Shown here: positions 55,093 through 63,691 of the stretch, one piece after another | Numbering within the stretch: position 1 is the stretch's first letter | Layout of the letters: each line of letters opens with the position of its first letter | NCBI RefSeq assembly: GCF_031846645.1 | Contig: NZ_JAVRHN010000008.1 | Coordinates: 1 to 64,000, forward strand | DNA: 64,000 nt | Reading direction: 5' to 3' | Origin: Autumnicola psychrophila | GTDB lineage: Bacteria; Bacteroidota; Bacteroidia; Flavobacteriales; Flavobacteriaceae | The notes under the pieces: model-generated | What the model saw: only the letters and a program-made list of their open reading frames with translations | The model's database searches: none | Told to the model about the DNA's origin: nothing | Made by a program: the position numbers and the translations under genes

Positions 55093-56412
55093 ATGGGTAA
55101 AATAGTGTTTAAAAGATTGGTAGAGGTTCAAATACTACACGACTATTTTCTTACAATGGGCGATGGGATTTCCTTTTTTCAAAGGAACAAAAAGGAGAAG
55201 GAAGAATTACTTACCCAAAGGATTAATCGCGGTTTATATTCAGCTGGTTCAATATTTAAAATATCTCCTATTACCGCAAATAAACTGCGAGACAACAAAA
55301 TTCTTTTTGCCGAAACCTCTTCGGGATTTATCCTAGGAGTTGAGGTAGACGAAGTTATTGAAGCTGGAGAGTTGCGTTTTAAACCAGTTCATGATATTTC
55401 GAAAAAGCTTGATCTCTCTTTTTCCCTAACCACAAAACTTCCTTTTTTTAAAAGTTTCACCAATTTGGAACTTGAAAAATCCCTTCCTTCAATTAATTAT
55501 TTCACCAATAAAAAGGCGACATTATTGAATGAGAATACAGTACCGGCCTATACTTCCATGCCGCTCACCAAAACTGCTCCTGCCCATCAAGCCGGTGAAA
55601 CTTATGAAATGGGAACAATTCTCGATTTCGGGGGAACTATTCGGGAGGCAAATCAAAGAACTGACGGGAATGATCCGGCACACTGGGAAGACATAGACGA
55701 CAGGAGGTTTGTAACCAGGGCAGACAAGGTACTCTTACCACATAATTTTAAAATTAAATTTAAAGATTATCAACTGGTAACACAGCTAGAGGTAAGCCTT
55801 GAAGATACAGGGAATAATAAGATCAAGAAGATTGTTAAGAATAGTGCTGAGCCATTTAAAGATATCTCACTGAATTTTTCAAAGATTGATGAGAATGACA
55901 AGGATTCTCCAAATATCCCCTCCGGAATTTATTATCTAAATCTGAAGATTAACGGGGCCACAGAAATCGTCTATTCCATTCTTTTGGATAATGATCTTTA
56001 TGATTACCAGAATTTTGGTGTTGTGGAGCTTGGTTTCGAAGAGGTAAATTCACCTTACAGCCTTTTGGATACGCAAGGATTTTTAAAAACAAAAATAGAG
56101 GCAGGAGGTCAGAAAGTATCTCATCCAATATTCGAAATCAGGCTAAAAAATAGAAGATCTTACTGGAGGTATAAAAAAAACACCGACTTCACACCCTCCG
56201 AAATTGCAGCAACCAGTAATCATTTAGAGGTGGCCGCTTCAAATATTCTTGTAGCTAAGAAACCTAAAGCATTAACAGAAACACTGTTGCCATTCAAGAA
56301 TGGTACGAACTTACTCTTGCCAACCCCAAAAGTAGCCGGCATACGGGTAGAGAATGAAAAAATCTATTCGGATATACACATTAATCAGTCTAACGGACTA
56401 TTAAAGATTTAG
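55093..56412 (+). CDS. Uncharacterised eCIS-associated protein, possible cap-side component
   Basis: A 439-aa protein with no signal peptide or membrane segment. The N-terminal ~140 residues contain FKRLVEVQILHDYFL, INRGLYSAGSIFKISPITAN and SSGFILGVEVDEV; the rest is rich in beta-strand-like sequence with a possible hinge region (LLNENTVPAYTSMPLTKTAP) and ends LLLPTPKVAGIRVENEKIY. I do not recognise a named domain. Its position between the DUF4255 cap and the sheath gene, with 7 and 28 bp gaps, implies a structural part near the cap end or a sheath accessory. Some marine Bacteroidota eCIS have an additional cap adaptor; this could be such a part, which is inference only. Confidence 0.75.
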   Translation: MGKIVFKRLVEVQILHDYFLTMGDGISFFQRNKKEKEELLTQRINRGLYSAGSIFKISPITANKLRDNKILFAETSSGFILGVEVDEVIEAGELRFKPVHDISKKLDLSFSLTTKLPFFKSFTNLELEKSLPSINYFTNKKATLLNENTVPAYTSMPLTKTAPAHQAGETYEMGTILDFGGTIREANQRTDGNDPAHWEDIDDRRFVTRADKVLLPHNFKIKFKDYQLVTQLEVSLEDTGNNKIKKIVKNSAEPFKDISLNFSKIDENDKDSPNIPSGIYYLNLKINGATEIVYSILLDNDLYDYQNFGVVELGFEEVNSPYSLLDTQGFLKTKIEAGGQKVSHPIFEIRLKNRRSYWRYKKNTDFTPSEIAATSNHLEVAASNILVAKKPKALTETLLPFKNGTNLLLPTPKVAGIRVENEKIYSDIHINQSNGLLKI

Positions 56413-56440
56413 GATAACTCGCTCATTTAAAAAGAAAATT

Positions 56441-57850
56441 ATGGAATACAAAACACCGGGGGTTTACATCAAGGAAATTCCTAAACTCCCACCATCAATA
56501 GCTCAGGTGGAAACCGCCATTCCGGCTTTTATTGGTTATACCGAGAAAGCCATCGATGACAGAGGAAACACTTTATTAAAAGAGCCAAAACGTATAACCT
56601 CTTTACTGGAGTATGAACGTTTTTTCGGTATGCCTTTTAGTGAGACTGGTTTAGTGGTCAATATAACAGGGGATGCAAATAACCCAACTTCAGTTCTTGC
56701 CAGGATTCTGGACAGGTCCAACTTCAATATGCATTATGCCCTCCAAATGTATTTTGCAAATGGTGGTGGTCCCTGCTGGATAGTTTCGGTAGGAGATTAC
56801 ACAAATCCTCAACTCGTTTTCAGTGACCTCGAAGAAGGATTAGATTCTACTGAAAAAGTTGATGAAATCACTTTATATGCCTATCCAGATTCCCAGGGAA
56901 TGGATAACGCAGATGATTTTTATAATCTCTTTGGGGCTACAATGAATATGTGTGTAAAACTAAAAGATCGTTTTGCCGTGATGGATATCTGGGAGGAACC
57001 TGGTGAAACCGATTTTCTCAGTAACATTGAATTAATGAGGGATAAAACATCTCCTGAAGAGTCCATCATAAAATATGGAGCCACTTATTTCCCGAACCTG
57101 GAAACCATTCTGGATTACTACTACGGAGGAGAAGGAAGTGGAGATGCCAATGTTACCATAGATCATCAGGGAGGCGATGGTTCTCTTAGCGGGACACTCT
57201 CCAATTTAAAGTCATTAAATAATGCACTTTACTTTCATGCTCAACAGGCCATCCGGAACTTTCCCCTGGAAATGCCACCAACTCCAGGAGTTCTGGGAGT
57301 TTATGCCCGGGTTGATGAATCACGAGGAGTCTGGAAAGCTCCGGCCAATGTGAATTTAGATTATGTAATAAGGCCGGTTATAAAAATTACTGATGAGCAG
57401 CAGGAAAATCTCAATGTAGATGTGAATGCCGGGAAATCTGTTAATGTGATCCGGTCTTTTGTAGGCAGGGGCAATTCTCTCATTTGGGGAGCGAGGACTC
57501 TTGCCGGGAACAGTAACGAATGGCGATATGTGCCGGTTAGGCGTTTTTTTAATATGGTAGAAGAATCGGTAAAAAAGGCAACTATTCAATTCGTTTTTGA
57601 GCCTAACGACCGCAATACCTGGACACGGGTAAAGGCCATGATAGATAATTTTCTGATTCAGCAATGGAGGGCGGGAGCCCTAATGGGAACTACTCCAGAG
57701 CAAGCCTTTTATGTTAAAATCGGCCTGAATGAGACTATGGATGAAGTAGATATCTGGGAAGGAAGAATGATCGTTGAAATAGGAATGGCTGTAGTAAGGC
57801 CTGCCGAATTCATCATCTTGAAATTCAGTCATAAAATGTTGGCTGAATAA
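56441..57850 (+). CDS. eCIS contractile tail sheath protein
   Basis: A 469-aa sheath protein of the Afp2-4/Pvc2 kind. It opens with the sheath signature MEYKTPGVYIKEIPKLPPSI and VETAIPAFIGYTEKA, includes YFANGGGPCWIVSVGDY, and the conserved C-terminal core VNVIRSFVGRGNSLIWGART, LAGNSNEWRYVPVRRFFNMV, FEPNDRNTWTRVKAMIDNFL, QQWRAGALMGTTPEQAFYVK and NETMDEVDIWEGRMIVEIGM. The sheath surrounds the inner tube and contracts to drive it into a target membrane. Only one sheath gene is seen, against three in Afp; all visible genes around it are the same orientation and tightly spaced. Confidence 0.96.
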   Translation: MEYKTPGVYIKEIPKLPPSIAQVETAIPAFIGYTEKAIDDRGNTLLKEPKRITSLLEYERFFGMPFSETGLVVNITGDANNPTSVLARILDRSNFNMHYALQMYFANGGGPCWIVSVGDYTNPQLVFSDLEEGLDSTEKVDEITLYAYPDSQGMDNADDFYNLFGATMNMCVKLKDRFAVMDIWEEPGETDFLSNIELMRDKTSPEESIIKYGATYFPNLETILDYYYGGEGSGDANVTIDHQGGDGSLSGTLSNLKSLNNALYFHAQQAIRNFPLEMPPTPGVLGVYARVDESRGVWKAPANVNLDYVIRPVIKITDEQQENLNVDVNAGKSVNVIRSFVGRGNSLIWGARTLAGNSNEWRYVPVRRFFNMVEESVKKATIQFVFEPNDRNTWTRVKAMIDNFLIQQWRAGALMGTTPEQAFYVKIGLNETMDEVDIWEGRMIVEIGMAVVRPAEFIILKFSHKMLAE

Positions 57851-57879
57851 ATTGGAGGCGATAATTAAAAAATAAGAAA

Positions 57880-58785
57880 ATGGCAAATATAAAAACCAAT
57901 GATAATAAGGCAGCGCAAAGTCCTGAGACGGTTATTTGTGAAAGTCTTCAGGTTATAAGAAACGAGAAAGAGAACGCATCGAGTTCGGCCACTGCCTCTG
58001 GTACACAACAAAAAGCCAAAGAAACAGTACGAGCTTATAAGATTTGCTGCCTGGATAAAGCAAAGCAATCAAATCAGTTCTATAATGATATCTATACATG
58101 TATTACCCTGGGTAATTACAAAAAGGCTAACATCGTTCAAAAGAATGTAGACGATTATATAAAAAAGGATAGTGACATAGAAAAACTGATCAAGGAATCT
58201 TCAGCCCAGATAAACGAGTTACGGATTAAAATAGAAGAAGCACATAATGAAGCCTGTGCGATGTCTAATTGTGTGAAAAACAAACTCTTCCCAAAAAAAG
58301 GAAAATCCTACAAAGGAGATGGTAAGAACAAGATTGAAGAATCTCTGAAGGAAATTATGGAGAAAACCAAAAAGCTGGACGAAAAAGGCCAGAATGCTTT
58401 TGATTCCATTGTCACCCTTGCCGGGATCCAAACTTTTACCAATACAGAGGGACTCAAGCCATTTGTAACTGCTTTTATAGATAAGATAAAAATCTTCAAA
58501 GAGTGTATAGATGCTAACATTAAATCAACTGCAGAAGAAGTAACCACGCTTCGAACCGATCTGAATATCGTAGTAGAAGAACTAGCACAGGTTATGTGTG
58601 ATCAACAGGTTCAAAACAATACTGCTGCGGCAATGGACTATTTAATCCGTTTTATTTGTGAAAGTGAGTGTGACGGGGAATGCCTCGATTTGTGTAAAGA
58701 GATCAAAAACTGTTTTGAAGATGACAGGGAAGCGAAAAGATATCCCGATCGGGGAAGTAGAAGGCAAACGGCTGATCAGAATTAA
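57880..58785 (+). CDS. Uncharacterised Cys-rich helical eCIS protein A
   Basis: A 301-aa protein, largely alpha-helical with coiled-coil-like stretches (IEKLIKESSAQINELRIKIE; SLKEIMEKTKKLDEKGQNAF). It has 13 cysteines, five of them clustered at the C-terminus (CESECDGECLDLCKEIKNCF), which is unusual for a cytoplasmic flavobacterial protein. There is no signal peptide or membrane segment. It lies 29 bp after the sheath gene and 28 bp before a protein of similar size, helical content and also 13 cysteines. I do not recognise a named domain. Location between sheath and tube suggests a structural, plug or assembly role. Confidence 0.75.
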   Translation: MANIKTNDNKAAQSPETVICESLQVIRNEKENASSSATASGTQQKAKETVRAYKICCLDKAKQSNQFYNDIYTCITLGNYKKANIVQKNVDDYIKKDSDIEKLIKESSAQINELRIKIEEAHNEACAMSNCVKNKLFPKKGKSYKGDGKNKIEESLKEIMEKTKKLDEKGQNAFDSIVTLAGIQTFTNTEGLKPFVTAFIDKIKIFKECIDANIKSTAEEVTTLRTDLNIVVEELAQVMCDQQVQNNTAAAMDYLIRFICESECDGECLDLCKEIKNCFEDDREAKRYPDRGSRRQTADQN

Positions 58786-58813
58786 CAGGCCTCTTTAATT
58801 TAAAAAGATAATT

Positions 58814-59746
58814 ATGACAACATTTATGATCAATAGGGCCTGTTGCGAAAACGGAACAGGCGATGATAATCAATCCAAGGATTGTCTGGATAAGTGGAAA
58901 ATTGAACTGGTACAGGTTTGTAACCAGTATAATGAAATGGTCGCCGAGACTAATAGCTATCACGATGCCTATATCAATTCCTTTAACTGGGAAGCGAAAT
59001 TAAAAAAATGGCTTGATCTGGTAGAAAGTACCGATTTAAAAGCCGGGGATGTGGTGACTACTTTACAGTTTTTTATAGATCAGATAAGTATTCTTTGTGA
59101 AAATTCACAGTGTACAGTGGAAGCACTGGAAAAGATAACCTGCCTTATCAAGCGGATTTTTGACTCTTTCTTCACTTATGAGGAAAATCAGCCAGGACTA
59201 AAGGATAGGATTACTGCCTTTAAAAAAGAAGTAGAATGTTCTAATGCAAGTGATGAAGATAAGGCTGATGTTATAAAATGTATCGAAGCTTATGAAGCAA
59301 AGATCATTCTGGTATGTGAATTACAAAACGCACTATTGAAGAAATTATTGGAAACACTTAAGTATGCGGTACAACTGGACCATTTTTTCTGTGATGAAGA
59401 CAGCGGATTGAAGAAAAAGATATTAGCAATAATTGAAGATTTTGAAGAAGGACTTCCGGAAGAAGAACAATGTAGCTCTGGAGATCACCGGGACGATGAA
59501 ACTATCGAATCTTCTGAATTTCCCTGTAATCCAAACAAAGTTAAGCCAAAACCTAAATTCAGAATAGGAGAAGAGAATACCTATTATGTAGAACTGGAAG
59601 ACGCTTATGATGCGGCTATCGAAAAGACAAAATCTTTAAAACAAAAATGGATGGAATACAAGAAGAAAAGCGATAAGAAGCTTTCTCATAAAACCAGTCT
59701 TACCGAAGCAATAAGGGCGGCAGAAGCTGCAGAGAGCGGGAAATAA
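58814..59746 (+). CDS. Uncharacterised Cys-rich helical eCIS protein B
   Basis: A 310-aa protein with 13 cysteines, predicted mostly helical up to about residue 220 (CTVEALEKITCLIKRIFDSF; VCELQNALLKKLLETLKYAV). A low-complexity charged linker follows (GDHRDDETIESSEFPCNPNK), then a final basic coiled-coil-like tail (DAAIEKTKSLKQKWMEYKKK). No signal peptide or membrane helix. It follows protein A by 28 bp and precedes the first tube gene by 28 bp, so it belongs to the same operon. Sequence identity to protein A is low by eye, but size, architecture and cysteine content are alike, hinting at a diverged pair. Confidence 0.75.
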   Translation: MTTFMINRACCENGTGDDNQSKDCLDKWKIELVQVCNQYNEMVAETNSYHDAYINSFNWEAKLKKWLDLVESTDLKAGDVVTTLQFFIDQISILCENSQCTVEALEKITCLIKRIFDSFFTYEENQPGLKDRITAFKKEVECSNASDEDKADVIKCIEAYEAKIILVCELQNALLKKLLETLKYAVQLDHFFCDEDSGLKKKILAIIEDFEEGLPEEEQCSSGDHRDDETIESSEFPCNPNKVKPKPKFRIGEENTYYVELEDAYDAAIEKTKSLKQKWMEYKKKSDKKLSHKTSLTEAIRAAEAAESGK

Positions 59747-59774
59747 ATAAAAATCGAATCTTAAAAATAATAAC

Positions 59775-60242
59775 ATGGCAGCAATAGGAGATTATCCAGT
59801 ACCCAAGTTTCATTTTAGGGTGGAATGGGGAACCGATTTCAGGATTGGGTTTACCGAAGTAAGTGGACTTGATTTTGAAACAGAAGTTATTGAATACAGG
59901 GAAGGTAATAGTAAAAAGTATAATAAAACCAAACAGCCGGGTCTTACCAAATTCAGCAATATAACGCTGAAAAGAGGGACTTTTCAGGGCGATTTCGATT
60001 TGTTTAAAGAATGGCAGAAAACCTATTATTTCCAGGAAGGGAATGATACAGGTTCAAAATACAGGCGTGCAGTTTCAATTAAACTTTTAGATGAAAATCA
60101 TGAGCCTATAATTACCTGGGTACTTGAAAATGCCTGGCCAAGTAAAGTTCAGTCTACAGATCTTAAGGCAGATGCCAATGAAGTTGCTATTGAAACCATG
60201 GAACTGGTGCACGAAGGTTTAACCATCTTGGAAGCAAAATAA
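59775..60242 (+). CDS. eCIS inner tube protein 1 (Afp1/Pvc1-like, gp19 family)
   Basis: A 155-aa tail-tube protein. The gp19/Hcp-like features are an opening PVPKFHFRVEWGTDFRIGFT, the strand EVSGLDFETEVIEYREGNSK, KYNKTKQPGLTKFSNITLKR, GTFQGDFDLFKEWQK and the closing pattern AWPSKVQSTDLKADANEVAI and ETMELVHEGL. Hexameric rings of this protein stack into the inner tube that is pushed out on sheath contraction and that may carry cargo in its lumen. A second tube paralogue follows 13 bp downstream. Confidence 0.95.
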   Translation: MAAIGDYPVPKFHFRVEWGTDFRIGFTEVSGLDFETEVIEYREGNSKKYNKTKQPGLTKFSNITLKRGTFQGDFDLFKEWQKTYYFQEGNDTGSKYRRAVSIKLLDENHEPIITWVLENAWPSKVQSTDLKADANEVAIETMELVHEGLTILEAK

Positions 60243-60255
60243 AAACTATTAGCAT

Positions 60256-60717
60256 ATGGCCTCCGACTATCAAATAGTAGGTTTTCATTTTAGGGTAAAA
60301 TTCCTGAACCTTCCCGAGGAAAAAGAAGCGGATATCAGGTTCCAATCGGTAACCGGGCTGGATGTACAGTTAGAAAAAGAGAATATAAAGGAGGGTGGAG
60401 AGAACAGGTTTGAGCATGGCGTGGTTACCAGGAGTAAATACACCACTCTTACCTTAAAACGTGGCATTTTGTCGCCGGAAGATTCCGGTCTTACCAAATG
60501 GTTCCAGCAGGCATTTCAGAATTTGGTAGTTGTGCCTGTGACCAAAGTAAATGTTGAGTTACTCAATGAAAAACATGATGTGCTCATGCAGTGGGAACTT
60601 TCCCATGTTTGGCCGCTAAGCTGGAAAGTTACGGAACTTAATGCTGAACGTGGTGAAGTACTTATAGAAACCCTTGAACTGAATTACAATTATTTCAAGC
60701 TCGTTGCAGTAGCTTAA
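60256..60717 (+). CDS. eCIS inner tube protein 2 (Afp5/Pvc5-like, gp19 family)
   Basis: A 153-aa paralogue of the first tube protein: YQIVGFHFRVKFLNLPEEKE, RFQSVTGLDVQLEKENIKEG, VVTRSKYTTLTLKRGILSPE, and the ending VWPLSWKVTELNAERGEVLI followed by ETLELNYNYF. In Afp/PVC systems such a variant forms the tube ring(s) next to the baseplate, adapting the tube to the spike. That role is inferred from its position just ahead of the DUF5908 and LysM-type genes. Confidence 0.93.
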   Translation: MASDYQIVGFHFRVKFLNLPEEKEADIRFQSVTGLDVQLEKENIKEGGENRFEHGVVTRSKYTTLTLKRGILSPEDSGLTKWFQQAFQNLVVVPVTKVNVELLNEKHDVLMQWELSHVWPLSWKVTELNAERGEVLIETLELNYNYFKLVAVA

Positions 60718-60735
60718 AATTAAATCTGAATTATT

Positions 60736-60891
60736 ATGCCTATAGAAATCAGGGAACTAGTTATAAAGGCTTCGGTTGACAATAAAAATATTCAATCTGG
60801 AGGCAATGCCGCTGCAGGGAATTCCGAAGCGATCATTAATGAGGTTTTGGAAAGGGTATTTCGAATAATGGAACAAAAATCTGAGCGATAA
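60736..60891 (+). CDS. Small DUF5908-family eCIS protein
   Basis: A 51-aa protein (begins MPIEIRELVIKASVD; ends EVLERVFRIMEQKSER) with a short beta-strand start, a low-complexity middle and an amphipathic C-terminal helix. The opening matches the small DUF5908 family recurrent in such operons between the tube and LysM-type genes. Its stop codon shares a base with the next start (TAATG), indicating translational coupling. Its function is unknown; a small baseplate or assembly element is possible. Confidence 0.75.
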   Translation: MPIEIRELVIKASVDNKNIQSGGNAAAGNSEAIINEVLERVFRIMEQKSER

Positions 60892-61598
60892 TGGAAGATT
60901 CCGGCAAATTGATAAAAGTCTTAATACATGCTTATGACGATGAGGAATTCAAGCAAAAATCGAAGCTTAATCCCAATCCCATATCCCTGCCCGTAAATCC
61001 CGAAAGTTTCACCCAGAATTTTAAGGTTGAACTCAACCAGCAGCAGGGTCAGGGGAACCAGGGCACCAATCCCGATTATAAGGGAACAAAGCCCGAAGAA
61101 TTAAAACTCGATTTTGTCTTTGACGGTACCCAGATTATTGAAGGCTATAAATACAACGGAGACGATCCTTCAGTAAAGGCACAGATAGACATCTTGATGA
61201 AGACGGTATATAATATGGAAGGAGAAATTCATCGACCTCATTTTCTTCAGGTACAATGGGGAAAGTTTGTGTTTCCGTGTATCCTGTCAAATCTTGATCT
61301 CAACTATACTCTTTTTAAACCAAATGGTGATCCGCTCAGGGTAAAAGCCAGTACTACTTTTCTCAATTATGTTGCCCAGAAAGAACGTGTGGCAAGAGAA
61401 CGGAAAAAATCGCCCGATCTCACCCATGTGAGACTGGTTAAAGCCGGAGATCGATTGGATTTAATGGCTTATAAAATTTACAAAGATTCCAATTATGTGC
61501 TACAGGTTGCCAAAGCGAATGCTTTGAGCAGTTTCCGGCAAATAAAACCTGGAACTGAACTGGTTTTTCCGCCGGTAGATAAAACAAGTGAGGTATGA
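60891..61598 (+). CDS. eCIS tube-baseplate protein with LysM domain (Afp7/Pvc7-like)
   Basis: A 235-aa protein. The N-terminal ~170 residues are the CIS tube-initiation type domain (ISLPVNPESFTQNFKVELNQ, EELKLDFVFDGT, FLQVQWGKFVFPCILSNLDL, DPLRVKASTTFLNYVAQ). The C-terminal ~55 residues are a LysM motif (LVKAGDRLDLMAYKIYKDSN, YVLQVAKANALSSFRQIKPG, TELVFPP). In Afp/PVC particles this protein joins spike and tube, comparable to phage gp53/gp54-type LysM proteins. Its start overlaps DUF5908 and its stop overlaps the spike gene start (ATGA), so the three are translated together. Confidence 0.93.
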   Translation: MEDSGKLIKVLIHAYDDEEFKQKSKLNPNPISLPVNPESFTQNFKVELNQQQGQGNQGTNPDYKGTKPEELKLDFVFDGTQIIEGYKYNGDDPSVKAQIDILMKTVYNMEGEIHRPHFLQVQWGKFVFPCILSNLDLNYTLFKPNGDPLRVKASTTFLNYVAQKERVARERKKSPDLTHVRLVKAGDRLDLMAYKIYKDSNYVLQVAKANALSSFRQIKPGTELVFPPVDKTSEV

Positions 61599-63367
61599 AG
61601 GAAAGAGAAATTCCAGTAGAAGCTACTTATAACGTAGCCACTTTCGACATTGTTATAGATGGGCAGGTAATAGATCCGGGCTATCAGGTAATGTCCATCT
61701 CCATTGTGAAAGAAGTAAACAAAATTCCAACCGCTAAAATAATCTTTAAAGATGGAGATACTTCCGAAGAGACTTTCAGTATTAGCGAAAAGGAAAATTT
61801 CATTCCCGGGAAGAAGATCAATATCAAAATTGGAAGGGACAGCGAGAACACACAATTGTTCAAAGGAATTATTGTAAAGCATAGCATACGTGCAAAAGAA
61901 AGCGGCGAGACAGAACTTATTCTAGATAGTAAGGACGAGGCAGTACGAATGACAGTGGGCCGCCACAGTAGGTATTTTGAGAATATAAAAGACAGTGAAG
62001 TAATTGAAGAATTAATTAATAAATATCACGGTTTAACCTCAGATGTAGAAGCTACTGCGCATAATCATGATGAGATGGTTCAGAGTCATTGCACCGATTG
62101 GGATTTTTTAATGATGCGGGCAGAAAACAGTGGAAAACTGGTAGTGGTAAATGATGGAAAAGTTGATGTTAAGGCACCGGCAACAAATGTAGAGCCTGCC
62201 CTTGCGGTCCTATTTGGTTCTACATTGATAGATTTTGAAGCCGAAATGGATGCCAGTAGCCAATGGGCTTCGGTGGAAGCCAAATCCTGGGATTATTCCG
62301 GACAGAGCATGTTTGAAAGTGTTACCGATAGTACCGATATAAGTGAACCTGGAAATATTTCTGGAGCTGAACTTTCCGCGGCTATTGGTCCGGAAAAATA
62401 TGAGTTAAGGCATACAGGACAGGCTATTGGAGAAGAACTCCAGGAATGGACCAAATCTATTCTTCAAAGAAGCAGGCTTTCAAAAATAAAAGGAAGAGCA
62501 AAATTTACAGGTTTCGGAGAATTAAAACCCGGGCAGATGATCGATCTGCAGGGAATAGGAGCCCGGTTTACCGGGAAAGCATATGTTTCGGCGGTAAGGC
62601 AGGATGTTTATAACGGTTCCTGGTATACTCAGGCACAATTTGGATTAAATGCGGAATGTTTTGCAAGGGAATATAAAGATATAAATGAATTAGGTGCTGG
62701 AGGACTTCTTCCGGTAATTAAAGGTTTGCAAATTGGAAAAGTAGTGCAATTAGAAAATGATCCCGAAGGGGAAAACCGCATTTTAGTACGCCTACCCGTA
62801 ATTGATAATTCAGCGCCTGGAATTTGGGCCAGGATTGCCACCCTGGATGCTGGGCAAAATCGCGGATCATTCTTCCTTCCCGAAATTGATGATGAGGTGA
62901 TCGTAGGATTTTTAAATGATGATCCCAGGGATGCCGTAATGTTGGGAATGTTGAACAGCAGCGCGAAGCCTGCTCCAATTAGTGCAGAGGATGAAAATAA
63001 TGAAAAGGCATTTGTAACACGTTCGGGAATGAGGGTTCATTTTAATGATGATACCAAAACAATTACTATAGATACTCCGGCTGGTAACAGTATTAAGCTC
63101 GATGAAGACAGTACCTCTATTAACATTGAAGATCAAAATGGGAATAGTACGAAAATGGATACTTCAGGAATAGAAATGAAAAGTGCTACAAATATTAAAA
63201 TTGAGGCATCTGGTACTATTGATATAAAAGCAGGGACAGCTATGACGCTAGCCGCGGCTCAAATGGGAATCTCTGCGCAATCTGCTATGGAAGTAAAAGG
63301 GGCCACGGCCAAATTATCTTCAGATGGAATTACAGAAATTAAAGGATCTATTGTGAACATAAACTAG
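61595..63367 (+). CDS. eCIS spike protein, VgrG/gp27-gp5-like (Afp8/Pvc8)
   Basis: A 590-aa spike. The N-terminal ~350 residues are gp27-like (YNVATFDIVIDGQVIDPGYQ, ISIVKEVNKIPTAKIIFKDG, SHCTDWDFLMMRAENSGKLV, GRAKFTGFGELKPGQMIDLQ). Residues ~375-455 are the gp5 OB fold (GLQIGKVVQLENDPEGENRI, ARIATLDAGQNRGSFFLPEI, DDEVIVGFLNDDPRDAVMLG). Residues ~470-590 form a triple-stranded beta-helix needle (VHFNDDTKTITIDTPAGNSI, MKSATNIKIEASGTIDIKAG). A trimer would form the piercing tip. No toxin extension is present at the C-terminus. The PAAR tip gene follows 6 bp downstream. Confidence 0.95.
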   Translation: MKEREIPVEATYNVATFDIVIDGQVIDPGYQVMSISIVKEVNKIPTAKIIFKDGDTSEETFSISEKENFIPGKKINIKIGRDSENTQLFKGIIVKHSIRAKESGETELILDSKDEAVRMTVGRHSRYFENIKDSEVIEELINKYHGLTSDVEATAHNHDEMVQSHCTDWDFLMMRAENSGKLVVVNDGKVDVKAPATNVEPALAVLFGSTLIDFEAEMDASSQWASVEAKSWDYSGQSMFESVTDSTDISEPGNISGAELSAAIGPEKYELRHTGQAIGEELQEWTKSILQRSRLSKIKGRAKFTGFGELKPGQMIDLQGIGARFTGKAYVSAVRQDVYNGSWYTQAQFGLNAECFAREYKDINELGAGGLLPVIKGLQIGKVVQLENDPEGENRILVRLPVIDNSAPGIWARIATLDAGQNRGSFFLPEIDDEVIVGFLNDDPRDAVMLGMLNSSAKPAPISAEDENNEKAFVTRSGMRVHFNDDTKTITIDTPAGNSIKLDEDSTSINIEDQNGNSTKMDTSGIEMKSATNIKIEASGTIDIKAGTAMTLAAAQMGISAQSAMEVKGATAKLSSDGITEIKGSIVNIN

Positions 63368-63373
63368 AATATT

Positions 63374-63664
63374 ATGCCAGCAGCAGCAAGACTGACCGAT
63401 ATGCACACCTGCCCATTGTTCAACGGGCCTTCACCACACGTAGGTGGTCCCATTACCGGCCCAGGAATACCTACGGTACTTATTGGAGGGATGCCGGCCG
63501 CTGTTACAGGTGACATATGTGTTTGTGCCGGACCTCCCGATAGCATCGTGAAAGGTTCTTCTACTGTATTTATTGGAGGCAGACCAGCAGCAAGAATGGG
63601 AGATCTTACAGCTCATGGGGGAGTAATAGTACAGGGATTCCCAATGGTAATGATCGGGGGCTAA
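63374..63664 (+). CDS. PAAR-domain spike tip protein (Afp10/Pvc10-like)
   Basis: A 96-aa single PAAR domain with the repeating turns ARLTDMHTCPLFNGPSPHVG, GPITGPGIPTVLIGGMPAAV, GDICVCAGPPDSIVKGSSTV, GGRPAARMGDLTAHGG. The histidines and cysteine at the start and end can bind the metal ion at the tip of the cone. It sharpens the VgrG-like needle. No fused effector is present, so effectors are probably loaded in the tube lumen or elsewhere. Confidence 0.95.
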   Translation: MPAAARLTDMHTCPLFNGPSPHVGGPITGPGIPTVLIGGMPAAVTGDICVCAGPPDSIVKGSSTVFIGGRPAARMGDLTAHGGVIVQGFPMVMIGG

Positions 63665-63691
63665 GCTTTGATCTTTAAAACTTTAACAGAA

